Source: Flavobacterium psychrophilum (GTDB lineage Bacteria; Bacteroidota; Bacteroidia; Flavobacteriales; Flavobacteriaceae). From it: a stretch of DNA of 64,000 nt. The position numbers and the translations under genes are program-made. Below, piece by piece: positions 1 through 7,381 of this stretch. The notes below the pieces were generated by a model. The model saw only the letters and a program-made list of their open reading frames with translations. It did not search any database and was not told the origin of the DNA. Positions within the stretch are counted from its first letter, which is position 1. Each line of letters begins with the position of its first letter. Where the stretch lies: NCBI GenBank assembly GCA_001708385.1, contig CP012388.1:3348001-3412000 (forward strand). Direction: 5' to 3'.

Positions 1-731
1 TAGCTGTTGATTAATCGTAATCCAATAAAGAAAATTATGAGAAGACTGCCTGTGGTAATTAGGGCTTTTTTTCTTGTTTCGGGTCTGATGTTGCTATTAT
101 ACCATCTTCCTGCGGCGTAACCTAAGAGCATGATGCCTGTCCACGGTAATATGGCGTAGGCTGTCATAAATCTAAGGCTGCCTAAAACGTAGGGTTCAAA
201 TTCTGTGATCAGGAAAAAATTAGCAGCGACATCCAGATTGTCATCGGTAATAGTAACGTAATCCATAAGGTTGTGGAGCAATGTTATAAGGATACCTATT
301 GTTACCATTGCCAAATACCGGAGGAATATCAGTGCAGAAAGTAATACCATACTGCAGCCTATTGCCCAGATAACCTGAAGGAAAAAGAAATTAAAGTTGA
401 TGTTGAAACTCCATCCGAAGCCTACAAAGGTTAGTTCTGCAAACATAAGCCACAAACCGCGGGTGAGTAAAAACCATGCAAGTTCTTTTTTGCTTTTCCT
501 GATGCTTTGCAGGTAAATTGACGTGCCTGATAGGAAAACAAATGTTGGAGCGCAAAAATGGGTTATCCATCGGGTAAAAAACAATATCGGCGTTGTGGTT
601 TCCATATTTGTCGGGTCACCGGTCATAGCGTCAATATGAAAATAATCACGTGTATGGTCTAAAGCCATTAGCGCCATTATGATGCCTCTCAGTACATCTA
701 TAGATTGAATGCGTTGTTTTAGGATGTCCAT
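1..731 (-). CDS. Membrane acyltransferase-like protein (heparan-alpha-glucosaminide N-acetyltransferase / DUF1624 type), C-terminus outside window
   Basis: The reading frame opens at ATG 731 on the minus strand and runs off the left edge, so about 243 codons are visible. The N-terminus (MDILKQRIQSIDVLRGIIM) carries the R-x-x-S-I-D-V-x-R-G signature typical of DUF1624/HGSNAT-like and OpgC-like membrane acyltransferases. It is followed by the conserved ALDHTRDYFH segment, where the His is usually invariant. Several hydrophobic helices follow (WFLLTRGLWLMF, FFLQVIWAIGCSMVLLSALIFL, ILITLLHNLMDYV). The family moves acyl groups across the inner membrane onto sugars; the substrate here is unknown. 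It stands alone and is transcribed away from the Hsp20 gene. The fold assignment is fairly secure, the substrate is not. Confidence 0.8.
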   Translation of the reverse strand, partial: MDILKQRIQSIDVLRGIIMALMALDHTRDYFHIDAMTGDPTNMETTTPILFFTRWITHFCAPTFVFLSGTSIYLQSIRKSKKELAWFLLTRGLWLMFAELTFVGFGWSFNINFNFFFLQVIWAIGCSMVLLSALIFLRYLAMVTIGILITLLHNLMDYVTITDDNLDVAANFFLITEFEPYVLGSLRFMTAYAILPWTGIMLLGYAAGRWYNSNIRPETRKKALITTGSLLIIFFIGLRLINS

Positions 732-899
732 TCGTGGTCGATTTTGGTTGCGATAAATATAGCGGTAAATTTAACTCAAAAGCCTATTTAAGACAAAAAG
801 TCATGTAAAGCGTCATTTTGTCTGTAGTTTTTAGATTGGAATAAAAGTTGACTATTACTTATCAAATATTTGAAAAGTCAAACACTAAAAAATAAGATT

Positions 900-1328
900 A
901 TGAACGTAATAAAACGAAATGCAGCTCACGGATTACCAATTGTAATGGATCAGTTCTTCAAAGATATTTTAGGAGGTACGCAGTACAACCAAACTGCAGT
1001 TCCACCCGTAAACGTAAAAGAAACTGATACTGCTTTTACACTCGAACTAGTTGCTCCGGGATTGAAAAAAGAAAATTTCAACATAGAAATTGATAAAGAT
1101 CTTTTAACAATTTCTTCAGAAATTAAAACGGAGAATACAGAAGAGAAGGAAGGTAAATTTACAAGGAGAGAGTTTCGCAGCGCATCATTTAAAAGGTCTT
1201 TCAAACTACCTGATAATGTAAAAGCGGAAGATATTAATGCTTCGTATCAGGATGGTATACTTACAGTTAGCCTTCCTAAGAAAGAAGAAGCGCAGCTGCC
1301 TGCAAAAAGGTCGGTTGCAATAGTGTAA
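900..1328 (+). CDS. Hsp20/alpha-crystallin family small heat-shock chaperone
   Basis: A 142-residue ATP-independent holdase predicted to bind unfolding proteins in the cytoplasm. The alpha-crystallin domain spans about residues 35-130: it starts at PPVNVKETDTAFTLELVAPG, includes REFRSASFKRSFKLPDNV, and ends with the A-x-Y-x-x-G-I-L-T-V-x-x-P-K signature near the C-terminus (ASYQDGILTVSLPKK). I chose ATG 900 (MNVIKRN) over an upstream in-frame TTG at 870, because that TTG lies inside an AATATTTG promoter-like box (865-872) with a TTG about 17 bp upstream. This places a heat-shock or stress promoter roughly 25 nt before the start codon. A strong terminator follows, so the gene is monocistronic. 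Confidence 0.93.
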   Translation: MNVIKRNAAHGLPIVMDQFFKDILGGTQYNQTAVPPVNVKETDTAFTLELVAPGLKKENFNIEIDKDLLTISSEIKTENTEEKEGKFTRREFRSASFKRSFKLPDNVKAEDINASYQDGILTVSLPKKEEAQLPAKRSVAIV

Positions 1329-1356
1329 TAATGATTGGATTTGGTTAGTTAGTTAT

Positions 1357-1385
1357 AAAAGCGCTCCGCAGGGAGCGCTTTTATT
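1357..1385 (+). terminator. Intrinsic terminator of the Hsp20 gene
   Basis: The arms AAAGCGCTCC and GGGAGCGCTTT flank a GCA loop and are followed by TTATTTTTT. It sits 30 nt after the Hsp20 stop codon. Confidence 0.9.
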
Positions 1386-1429
1386 TTTTGCCGAAATCTT
1401 ATTTTTTGCCAGGCTTTTGGCTTAAGATT

Positions 1430-1458
1430 TTTGAAATTCGCAAATTCTTCTATCTTTG
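1430..1458 (+). promoter_or_regulatory. Bacteroidota promoter placed almost on the start codon
   Basis: TTTG at 1430-1433 (-33 element) lies 17 nt before a perfect -7 box TATCTTTG at 1451-1458. The ATG of the downstream glycosyltransferase is at 1463, only 4 nt past the -7 box. A transcript starting at the usual distance would have little or no leader. Confidence 0.75.
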
Positions 1459-1462
1459 CCAA

Positions 1463-2611
1463 ATGCAGTTGTCCGTAATCATACTCAATTACAATGTCCG
1501 CTACTTTTTAGAGCAGTGCGTACTTAGTGTACAGCACGCTATTAAAAATATTGAGGCTGAGATAATTGTAGTAGATAACAATTCTAAAGACGACAGCTGT
1601 GCAATGATGAAGGATCGTTTTCCTGAAATTGCGCTTATAGAAAACACAGAGAATACAGGCTTTCCAAAGGGTAATAATATTGGTGTAGCTGCCGCAAAAG
1701 GTGAATATATCTGTATTTTAAATCCCGATACCGTTATTGCAGAAGACACTTTTTCAAGTATCCTGGAATTTGCCGGAGATCAAAAAGATTTTGGAATATC
1801 CGGTATAAAACTAGTTGATGGTCGTGGCCATTTTTTACCCGAAAGTAAAAGGGGAGTGCCTACACCGTGGGTCGCTTTTACCAAAATTGGCGGTTTATAT
1901 AAGCTTCTGCCGAGGCGCGAGATATTTAACCGTTATTATGCACAGCATCTTAATGAAAATCAAAGTGGGAAAGTAGATATACTTGTAGGTGCCTTTATGG
2001 TAATGAAACGCGAAGTATATCTTTCAGTAGGTGGATTTGATGAAGATTGCTTTATGTATAGTGATGATATAGATCTTTCATATACAGTGCTTAAAAAAGG
2101 GTTACGCAATTATTATTTTGCCGGAAGTGCCGTAATACATTATAAGGGAGAAAGTACGGTTAAAGACGGTGCTTATATGAAACGCTTTAGAGAAGCTATG
2201 CAGTTTTTTTATAATAAGCATTTTAGGAAATCACCCCAATTTGATCTTCTTATGAAAATAGGAACGTTCTTCTTTGCAGTAGCTAAGAAAAACAAAGTTA
2301 TACCTGTGTATGTGCCTCAGCACTATATTCTGGTTTCGGATAATGAAAAACTTCGTGAGGCTATTCAGCAGCGACTTGGTAAAAGTGTAATTAGGACTAC
2401 GCAGATTGCTAATGTACTATCGCTAAAAAATAAGAAAGCAGAGGTTATATTTGATAATGAGCTACTAAGCTTTAAAGAATGTATTACCTTTATGGAGCAG
2501 CAAAAAAACAATGGTTATACTTTTAAGATACGGCCTGAGGGTAGTGATTATCTTATAGGTAGTAACAGTAGTAATGACAGGGGAGAGGTAATTCTTCTCG
2601 ATGGAATGTGA
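1463..2611 (+). CDS. Family 2 glycosyltransferase (rhamnosyltransferase-like)
   Basis: A 382-residue protein with a GT-A fold expected to add a sugar to a cell-surface glycan, using a nucleotide sugar. It opens with SVIILNYNVRYFLEQCVLSV. The nucleotide-binding aspartates are in EIIVVDNNSKD, a DxD-equivalent in ILNPDT, and an acceptor-side ED-like motif in FMYSDDIDLSYTVLKKG. The C-terminal third is less conserved. ATG 1463 (MQLSVII) is preferred over the upstream TTG 1388 because the promoter box ends at 1458 and because family members begin right at the first beta strand. The acceptor cannot be told from sequence. Confidence 0.88.
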   Translation: MQLSVIILNYNVRYFLEQCVLSVQHAIKNIEAEIIVVDNNSKDDSCAMMKDRFPEIALIENTENTGFPKGNNIGVAAAKGEYICILNPDTVIAEDTFSSILEFAGDQKDFGISGIKLVDGRGHFLPESKRGVPTPWVAFTKIGGLYKLLPRREIFNRYYAQHLNENQSGKVDILVGAFMVMKREVYLSVGGFDEDCFMYSDDIDLSYTVLKKGLRNYYFAGSAVIHYKGESTVKDGAYMKRFREAMQFFYNKHFRKSPQFDLLMKIGTFFFAVAKKNKVIPVYVPQHYILVSDNEKLREAIQQRLGKSVIRTTQIANVLSLKNKKAEVIFDNELLSFKECITFMEQQKNNGYTFKIRPEGSDYLIGSNSSNDRGEVILLDGM

Positions 2612-2722
2612 TTAAAAGAAAAACGATATAGTATGCTAAAAATTATACTAAAAACGGCAACGCCTCATTTTTTTTATTAATTTCGCAAACTGAAATAGTA
2701 ATTTTACCTTTAGGTTATCGAT

Positions 2723-4039
2723 ATGGCAAAATTTGAACTAAAATTACCCAAAATGGGTGAGAGTGTTGCAGAGGCAACAATAACAAATTGGTTAAAAAAT
2801 GTTGGCGACCACATTGCTGCTGATGAGGCTGTATTGGAAATTGCAACAGATAAAGTAGATTCTGAGGTGCCGTCTGAAGTATCGGGTACGCTTACAGAGG
2901 TACTTTTCCAGGTTAATGACGTGGTTCAGGTTGGGCAGACTATAGCCTATATTGAAACTGAAGGCGGTGTTGTGGTAGATGCTCCGAAGGAAGAAACTAC
3001 TGCTGCGAATGTTGAGGCTATAGAAAAAACTGTTGAAGCTGCTGCGGCAACTGTAGCTGCTCCTGTAGATTATTCTGAGTCAGAAAAATTCTATTCGCCA
3101 CTGGTAAAAAACATCGCTAAAGAAGAAGGTATCTCTCTTGCAGAACTTGAAGCCATGAATGGTACAGGTAAAGAAGGCAGGGTTACTAAAAATGATATAC
3201 TGGATTATATTAAAACGCGTGGAAGCCAGCCTGTACAAGCTACTCAGCCAGCTGCAGCTCCACAGGCAGTTCAGCAACCGGCAACTAATAACCAGCCAGC
3301 AGCTAAAGCGGCTCCGGTATCGGTTAACGGTGGTGATGAGATTGTTGAAATGGATCGTATGCGTAAACTAATCTCGGGTTACATGGTACAGTCGGTACAA
3401 ACGTCGGCACATGTGCAGTCGTTTATAGAGGTTGATGTAACTAACATTGTAAAGTGGAGGGATAAAGTTAAAACTGCATTCGAGAAAAGAGAAGGTGAGA
3501 AACTTACTTTTACCCCGATATTTATGGAAGCTGTAGCCAAAGCGCTTAAAGACTTCCCGGGTATGAATATTTCTGTAGATGGTGATTATATCATTAAAAA
3601 GAAAAACATAAACCTTGGTATGGCAGCGGCATTGCCTAACGGAAACTTAATTGTTCCTGTTATTAAAAATGCAGATCAGCTAAACCTTGTTGGTATGGCA
3701 AAAGCAGTTAACGATCTTGGTAACCGTGCTAAAGCAGGCAAGCTTAAGCCGGACGATACACAAGGTGGCACGTATACTGTAACTAACGTTGGTACTTTTG
3801 GCAGCGTATTCGGCACACCTATAATCAACCAGCCGCAGGTGGGCATCCTTGCTCTTGGAGCAATCAGGAAAGTGCCTGCAGTTATCGAAACACCTGATGG
3901 AGATTTTATCGGAATCCGCCAGAAAATGTTCCTTTCGCACAGCTATGACCACCGTGTGGTAGATGGTGCCCTTGGAGGATCATTCGTTAAGCGTGTTGCA
4001 GAATACCTTGAAGCCTTTGATGCCAATAGGGATTACTAA
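2723..4039 (+). CDS. Dihydrolipoamide acyltransferase, E2 component of a 2-oxoacid dehydrogenase complex
   Basis: A 438-residue E2 core that takes an acyl group from E1 onto a lipoyl arm and passes it to CoA. The lipoyl domain covers residues 1-80 with the modified lysine in IATDKVDSEVPS. A Glu/Ala-rich linker follows, then a peripheral subunit-binding domain (about 115-155, FYSPLVKNIAKEEGISLAEL) that holds E1/E3. A second Ala/Pro/Gln linker leads to the catalytic domain (about 205-435). The active-site HxxxDG motif is present as YDHRVVDGALGG. It has one lipoyl domain. E1 and E3 genes are not adjacent, so pyruvate, 2-oxoglutarate and branched-chain substrates remain possible; flavobacterial stand-alone copies of this kind are often annotated as branched-chain or generic E2. 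Confidence 0.9.
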   Translation: MAKFELKLPKMGESVAEATITNWLKNVGDHIAADEAVLEIATDKVDSEVPSEVSGTLTEVLFQVNDVVQVGQTIAYIETEGGVVVDAPKEETTAANVEAIEKTVEAAAATVAAPVDYSESEKFYSPLVKNIAKEEGISLAELEAMNGTGKEGRVTKNDILDYIKTRGSQPVQATQPAAAPQAVQQPATNNQPAAKAAPVSVNGGDEIVEMDRMRKLISGYMVQSVQTSAHVQSFIEVDVTNIVKWRDKVKTAFEKREGEKLTFTPIFMEAVAKALKDFPGMNISVDGDYIIKKKNINLGMAAALPNGNLIVPVIKNADQLNLVGMAKAVNDLGNRAKAGKLKPDDTQGGTYTVTNVGTFGSVFGTPIINQPQVGILALGAIRKVPAVIETPDGDFIGIRQKMFLSHSYDHRVVDGALGGSFVKRVAEYLEAFDANRDY

Positions 4040-4067
4040 AAACAAAACAACAAACATATATTTTTGG

Positions 4068-4096
4068 AAAGAGCCTCACATTGTGAGGCTCTTTTT
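4068..4096. terminator. Bidirectional terminator between the E2 gene and the WYL regulator
   Basis: The inverted repeat AAAGAGCCTCACA / TTGTGAGGCTCTTT is followed by a T-run on the plus strand. An A-run ahead of it gives a T-run on the minus strand. It separates two convergent genes. Confidence 0.88.
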
Positions 4097-5122
4097 TTAT
4101 TCTTTTACTTTTTCTGTATAATGCTTTGCGGCATTTTCTATTCTTCGTTTTATTCGTGCCTGTAGATTTCGAGGTGATAAGACCTTTACACACTCACCAA
4201 AACCGAGTATTTCTTTTTCCAGTTCAAAATTCAATACTACATCAATACGTATAATGATACCATCTTCATTGTCGTTCAAAACCTGCTGCGAATGATGCAG
4301 GGGTTTGGTAATAACATAGGGAGCATTAACCTTATCAAACTGTAGTAATACTTTAATAGCCCTGTCGCGTTGCGATTTGGTAACACCTATCAGGTCATCA
4401 AAATAACGGTCAAAGTCTACGGCTTCATATTCAACGTAAGGCTCTTTGGTTAACGGCTGAAATTCTACCATCCTGTCAAGCGCCAATGTCATAATATATG
4501 GATTCTTTTTACGCATGGTAACCAGAAACCAGCGGTTACGGTGCTCTTTAAGCAGGTATGGGTAGTATATTTCTTTGGCGGGTTTTAATGCTTTAAACGA
4601 CTGGTATTCTATCAGTAAAGGTGTTTTGTTGAGTATCGCCTGGTAGAGTGGATTGATATGCTCGATGCCTTTAAGCTGCTTATTATCATCAAACTGAATG
4701 TAATTCTTGGTCTTTTTAGCCGACTTATTTACATTGTTTTCTAGCTTGGCGATAAGCTCGCTCATTTCGTCAAAATAATTAAAGCCATTTAATTGTTTTA
4801 GTACACTCACTATCTCCTTCATTTTATCCATGTCGGTATCATTAATGGGCGATTTGGTTATACTGTAAGTGGCATCTTCGTATGTGTAAAAACGTTTGTC
4901 GGTAACTACAATAGGTGCGTTATAACCCAGGCTATCACTACGCATCACCTGAATGTCTGCCTGAATGGTACGTTTACTTACACCGCTGGTTATACCTTCA
5001 TATTCGTAGAGCGCATCCGATACCTTTTCTATAATATCATCAAGCGTCCACTTTCTAAAGCGGTTCCTAAGGCATTCGTCTATGGTTTTGTAGCGCAGCA
5101 GCGCAAGCTTATTTGTAGCCAT
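4097..5122 (-). CDS. WYL-domain transcriptional regulator, candidate controller of the Rsr/RtcB locus
   Basis: A 341-residue DNA-binding regulator. An N-terminal winged helix-turn-helix lies at about residues 5-70 (LDDIIEKVSDAL then SKRTIQADIQVMRS). A WYL ligand-sensing domain lies at about 160-230, with IEYQSFKALKPAKEIYYPYL followed by NRWFLVT (the W-F-L of the WYL name). A C-terminal WCX-like extension follows. WYL domains are known to sense nucleic acid or nucleotide ligands in several defence and repair systems. It is transcribed divergently from rsr with 281 bp between the start codons, and that gap holds inverted repeats that could be its operator. Control of rsr-rtcB is inferred from this arrangement. 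In the enterobacterial RNA-repair operon the regulator is instead a sigma-54 activator, RtcR. Confidence 0.85.
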   Translation of the reverse strand: MATNKLALLRYKTIDECLRNRFRKWTLDDIIEKVSDALYEYEGITSGVSKRTIQADIQVMRSDSLGYNAPIVVTDKRFYTYEDATYSITKSPINDTDMDKMKEIVSVLKQLNGFNYFDEMSELIAKLENNVNKSAKKTKNYIQFDDNKQLKGIEHINPLYQAILNKTPLLIEYQSFKALKPAKEIYYPYLLKEHRNRWFLVTMRKKNPYIMTLALDRMVEFQPLTKEPYVEYEAVDFDRYFDDLIGVTKSQRDRAIKVLLQFDKVNAPYVITKPLHHSQQVLNDNEDGIIIRIDVVLNFELEKEILGFGECVKVLSPRNLQARIKRRIENAAKHYTEKVKE

Positions 5123-5183
5123 GATACGTATTTAGCATTATTTGATAATAAGTACCTGCCAAAAATAAGTAAAAATTGTCTCA

Positions 5184-5336
5184 GCTGCGCAGCGTATCTG
5201 CGTAGTGAGATTTAATTGTATTCATTTTTAAAATTTATTAATATTTAAGTTGTTGATATATAGATTGTTTTAAATTTTTCATAAACTTTTTTTTACTACG
5301 CATTTTCACTGCGTACATGTGCATGCATCTTTGCAA
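5184..5336. promoter_or_regulatory. Divergent WYL/rsr control region with inverted repeats and rsr promoter
   Basis: Three signals are visible. A perfect palindrome GCTGCGCAGC lies at 5184-5193, followed by TGCGTAGT at 5199-5206. An inverted repeat TACGCA-N7-TGCGTA lies at 5297-5315. A near-consensus -7 box CATCTTTG lies at 5326-5333. The inverted repeat ends 10 bp upstream of the -7 box, where the -33 element should be, and no good TTG is seen there. This is the layout of an activator-dependent promoter. The upstream TGCGTAGT is the reverse complement of ACTACGCA at 5295-5302, so two related sites lie about 96 bp apart. Binding by the WYL protein is inferred. Confidence 0.55.
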
Positions 5337-5403
5337 TGTCAGGATGAGACAATAATTACTCTCCTGAACAACAAACAGATAATAACATATTAAGATTTGT
5401 ATT

Positions 5404-6921
5404 ATGAAATTCAATTTTTTAAACAGGCAAAACAATGTTACAGTAAATCATCAAGGTGCTAAGGCATACAAAATGACTCCGGAACTTGAATTATATTCTG
5501 CCGTGGTTACCACAGGATTGAATGATTCATTTTACGAATCGGGTAACGAAAGACTAGAAAAAATAAAAATGCTTATTGCTAAATGCGATGCAGAATTTGT
5601 GGCAAAGCTTGCCATATATGCAAGAACAGAAATGTATTTGCGATCTATACCAACGGTGCTTTCGGTTGAGTTAGCGAAACAGTCTAAAGGTACCGATACG
5701 GTAAGCAAAACCGTGAGCAATGTAATTCAGCGTGCCGATGAGATAACCGAGTTACTTTCTTATTATCAAATAGCTAATGGCAGGACGGAAGCTAAAAAAT
5801 TAAACAGATTGTCTAAACAAGTACAAAAAGGTTTGGCTGTATCCTTTAACAGGTTTGATGAATACCAGTTTGCTAAATACAACCGTGCTACGGATGTGAA
5901 ATTGAAGGATGCTTTGTTTTTGGTGCATCCAAAAGCAAAAGACGAAACGCAGCAGGAGATCTTTAATAAAATAGCCGCCGATACATTGGCGACACCTTAC
6001 ACGTGGGAAACTGAATTATCTGAATTGGGTAAAACAAAATTTATCAATGCGATAGATAAAAAAAGAGCTGTAGCCGCCAAATGGGGTGAGTTGATTGAGA
6101 GCAGGAAGGTTGGCTACATGGCGTTAATGAGAAACTTAAGAAACATTGTTGAAGCTGAGGTTTCGGCTAAACATATACAAATGGTGTGCGATTACATAGC
6201 GAACGAAAAAGCAGTTATGGGGTCTAAGCAATTGCCTTTCCGTTTTCTTTCGGCGTACAGGGAGATAAAAGCATTAAAATCGGGTTATACATCGGCAATA
6301 TTAAATGCGCTTGAAGATGCTGTAATGCATAGCGCCAAAAATATAAAAGGTTTCGGTTATGATACATCGGTAGTAATTGCAGCAGACGTTTCGGGTTCTA
6401 TGCAGCAGCCGGTATCGGTAAAAAGCAAAGTACAGTTGTATGATATAGGCTTAATGCTTGCTATGCTTATGCAGTCGCAGTGTAAAAATGTAGTTACAGG
6501 CATGTTTGGCGATAAATGGAAAATAGTAAACATGCCCCAACGAAACGTGCTTGCTAATGTATTGGAATTTTACCGTAGGGAGGGTGAAGTAGGTTATGCT
6601 ACAAACGGTTACCTGGTGTTGGAAGACCTTATACAAAGAAAGCATAAAGCTGATAAAGTAATGTTGTTTACAGATGTGCAGATGTACGACACTAGTGGTG
6701 TATTTAACTCGTTTGAAAAATCGTGGATGCGATACAAAGCAATTGCGCCAAACGCCAAATTATATGTGTTTGACCTTGCGGGGCACGGAATGCAGCCTTT
6801 GGATATACGTAGAAATGATGTATATCTTATAGCGGGCTGGAGTGATAAGATATTTGATGTTTTATACGCTGTGGAAGATGCAGGCAATGCATTAACTAAG
6901 ATAAACAGTATTGAATTATAA
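5404..6921 (+). CDS. rsr: Ro60-family TROVE protein (Rsr), Y RNA-binding ring protein
   Basis: A 505-residue orthologue of Ro60/Rsr. Ro proteins form a ring that binds Y RNAs on its outer surface and passes misfolded or damaged RNA 3' ends through its hole. They work in RNA quality control, often with exonucleases. Residues about 15-310 form the TROVE HEAT-repeat ring (YSAVVTTGLNDSFY, FVAKLAIYAR, GYMALMRNLRNIVE). Residues about 320-500 form a von Willebrand A domain with an intact MIDAS site: D328-x-S330-x-S332 in ADVSGSMQQP, T400 in GYATNGY, D424 in LFTDVQMYD. The only other protein gene in the same direction nearby is rtcB. The 987-nt gap between them holds the Y RNA array. Function by homology is secure. 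Confidence 0.95.
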   Translation: MKFNFLNRQNNVTVNHQGAKAYKMTPELELYSAVVTTGLNDSFYESGNERLEKIKMLIAKCDAEFVAKLAIYARTEMYLRSIPTVLSVELAKQSKGTDTVSKTVSNVIQRADEITELLSYYQIANGRTEAKKLNRLSKQVQKGLAVSFNRFDEYQFAKYNRATDVKLKDALFLVHPKAKDETQQEIFNKIAADTLATPYTWETELSELGKTKFINAIDKKRAVAAKWGELIESRKVGYMALMRNLRNIVEAEVSAKHIQMVCDYIANEKAVMGSKQLPFRFLSAYREIKALKSGYTSAILNALEDAVMHSAKNIKGFGYDTSVVIAADVSGSMQQPVSVKSKVQLYDIGLMLAMLMQSQCKNVVTGMFGDKWKIVNMPQRNVLANVLEFYRREGEVGYATNGYLVLEDLIQRKHKADKVMLFTDVQMYDTSGVFNSFEKSWMRYKAIAPNAKLYVFDLAGHGMQPLDIRRNDVYLIAGWSDKIFDVLYAVEDAGNALTKINSIEL

Positions 6922-6940
6922 GATGAAGATTTTCTTTTGC

Positions 6941-6975
6941 GCCCTTCTTCATAGGGAGGAGGGCTTGAGGTAAGG
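6941..6975 (+). repeat. REP-like palindromic element R1
   Basis: GCCCTTCT (6941-6948) pairs with AGGAGGGC (6957-6964) through one G-U pair. The tail is CTTGAGGTAAGGAT. A second copy of the same design with a near-identical tail is at 7382-7415. It resembles short palindromic repeats scattered in many Bacteroidota genomes (hairpin CCCTCTCC/GGAGAGGG with a purine-rich tail). It sits between rsr and Y RNA unit 1. Confidence 0.6.
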
Positions 6976-6988
6976 ATTTATAAAAACA

Positions 6989-7136
6989 TAACAGGTGCCG
7001 TAGAGAAGGGTTACTTCGCACTTTATTGCCCGGGTCGCGGGTTCGATTCCCGCCATCTCCACAAATCAGTTAAATTGGGGATGTAGCTCAGTTGGTTAGA
7101 GCAGGAACCAGTCCCTTTTTGAATTTTGCCCTGTTA
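6989..7136 (+). ncRNA. Y RNA unit 1, with complete permuted tRNA-like domain
   Basis: A 148-nt unit closed by TAACAGG (6989-6995) pairing with CCTGTTA (7130-7136). Just inside the stem are TGCCG (6996-7000) and, 14 nt after that box begins, GTTACTTCG (7010-7018). TTTTGC (7124-7129) precedes the closing arm. Between them is a tRNA-like module in permuted order. The T-arm has stem GCGGG/CCCGC with loop TTCGATT (7037-7053), followed directly by acceptor 3' strand CATCTCC (7054-7060). A 16-nt loop leads to acceptor 5' strand GGGGATG (7077-7083), T8-A9, and D-arm GCTC/GAGC with loop AGTTGGTTA (7086-7102). Only the anticodon arm is missing and the Y stem takes its place. Bacterial Y RNAs with tRNA-like domains are established; assignment here is by structure and by position next to rsr. 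Confidence 0.88.
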
Positions 7137-7151
7137 CAATATAAAGTGGTG

Positions 7152-7179
7152 CTCCCGCAGCTACAGGACGTTGCGGGAG
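7152..7179 (+). other. Conserved inter-unit hairpin H1
   Basis: CTCCCGCA (7152-7159) pairs perfectly with TGCGGGAG (7172-7179) around a 12-nt loop, then TTTATAT. The leader GTGGTG at 7146-7151 is shared with hairpin H2. It may be a weak terminator, a 3'-end stabilizer or a processing site between units 1 and 2. Confidence 0.7.
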
Positions 7180-7194
7180 TTTATATAAAAATTA

Positions 7195-7314
7195 GTAAGT
7201 GCCGTTTAAGAAAGTTACTTCGTTGTGTCGTGGGTTCGATTCCCATCATTGACTGGGTTTAGGCAATGTAGCTCAGTTGGTAGAGCAAAACATTTTCTTT
7301 AGATGTTGCCTTAC
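7195..7314 (+). ncRNA. Y RNA unit 2, with complete permuted tRNA-like domain
   Basis: A 120-nt unit closed by GTAAG (7195-7199) pairing with CTTAC (7310-7314). The 5' boxes are TGCCGT (7200-7205) and GTTACTTCG (7214-7222), again 14 nt apart start to start; TTGC (7306-7309) precedes the closing arm. The tRNA-like part has T-arm GTGGG/CCCAT with loop TTCGATT (7230-7246, basal G-U pair) and acceptor 3' strand CATTG (7247-7251). A 12-nt loop follows, then acceptor 5' strand CAATG (7264-7268), TA, and D-arm GCTC/GAGC with an 8-nt loop (7271-7286). Acceptor and terminal stems differ in sequence from unit 1 but keep pairing, which is covariation between copies. Confidence 0.87.
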
Positions 7315-7325
7315 AATGTGGTGAT

Positions 7326-7355
7326 TCTCCCGTGGCCGGAGGATGCTGCGGGAGA
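7326..7355 (+). other. Conserved inter-unit hairpin H2
   Basis: TCTCCCG (7326-7332) pairs with CGGGAGA (7349-7355). Its CTCCCG...CGGGAG core aligns with H1 over 28 nt and it has the same GTGGTG leader (7318-7323). The loop sequence differs between copies while both stems are kept. Confidence 0.68.
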
Positions 7356-7381
7356 TTATAAAAATAATATGTTCTTGTTTT

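Noticed and set aside
870..899. Upstream TTG starts for several genes (870, 1388, 10962, 15007, 16319, 40203, 47487; also 26505, 30620 and 59701 on the minus strand)
   Set aside because: Several of them (870, 1388, 15007, 16319, 40203, 26505) lie within or upstream of promoter boxes, and the others add residues unlike the family. A proper ATG with signal peptide or first strand is downstream. TTG was kept only at 19563 and 50021, where no ATG can serve.
7077..7103. Reading the tRNA-like pieces as ordinary tRNA genes or as attachment-site scars of an integrated element
   Set aside because: No anticodon arm follows the D-arm, the T-arm lies upstream rather than downstream, and the flanks pair with each other as a Y stem. 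There is no integrase or direct repeat pair.
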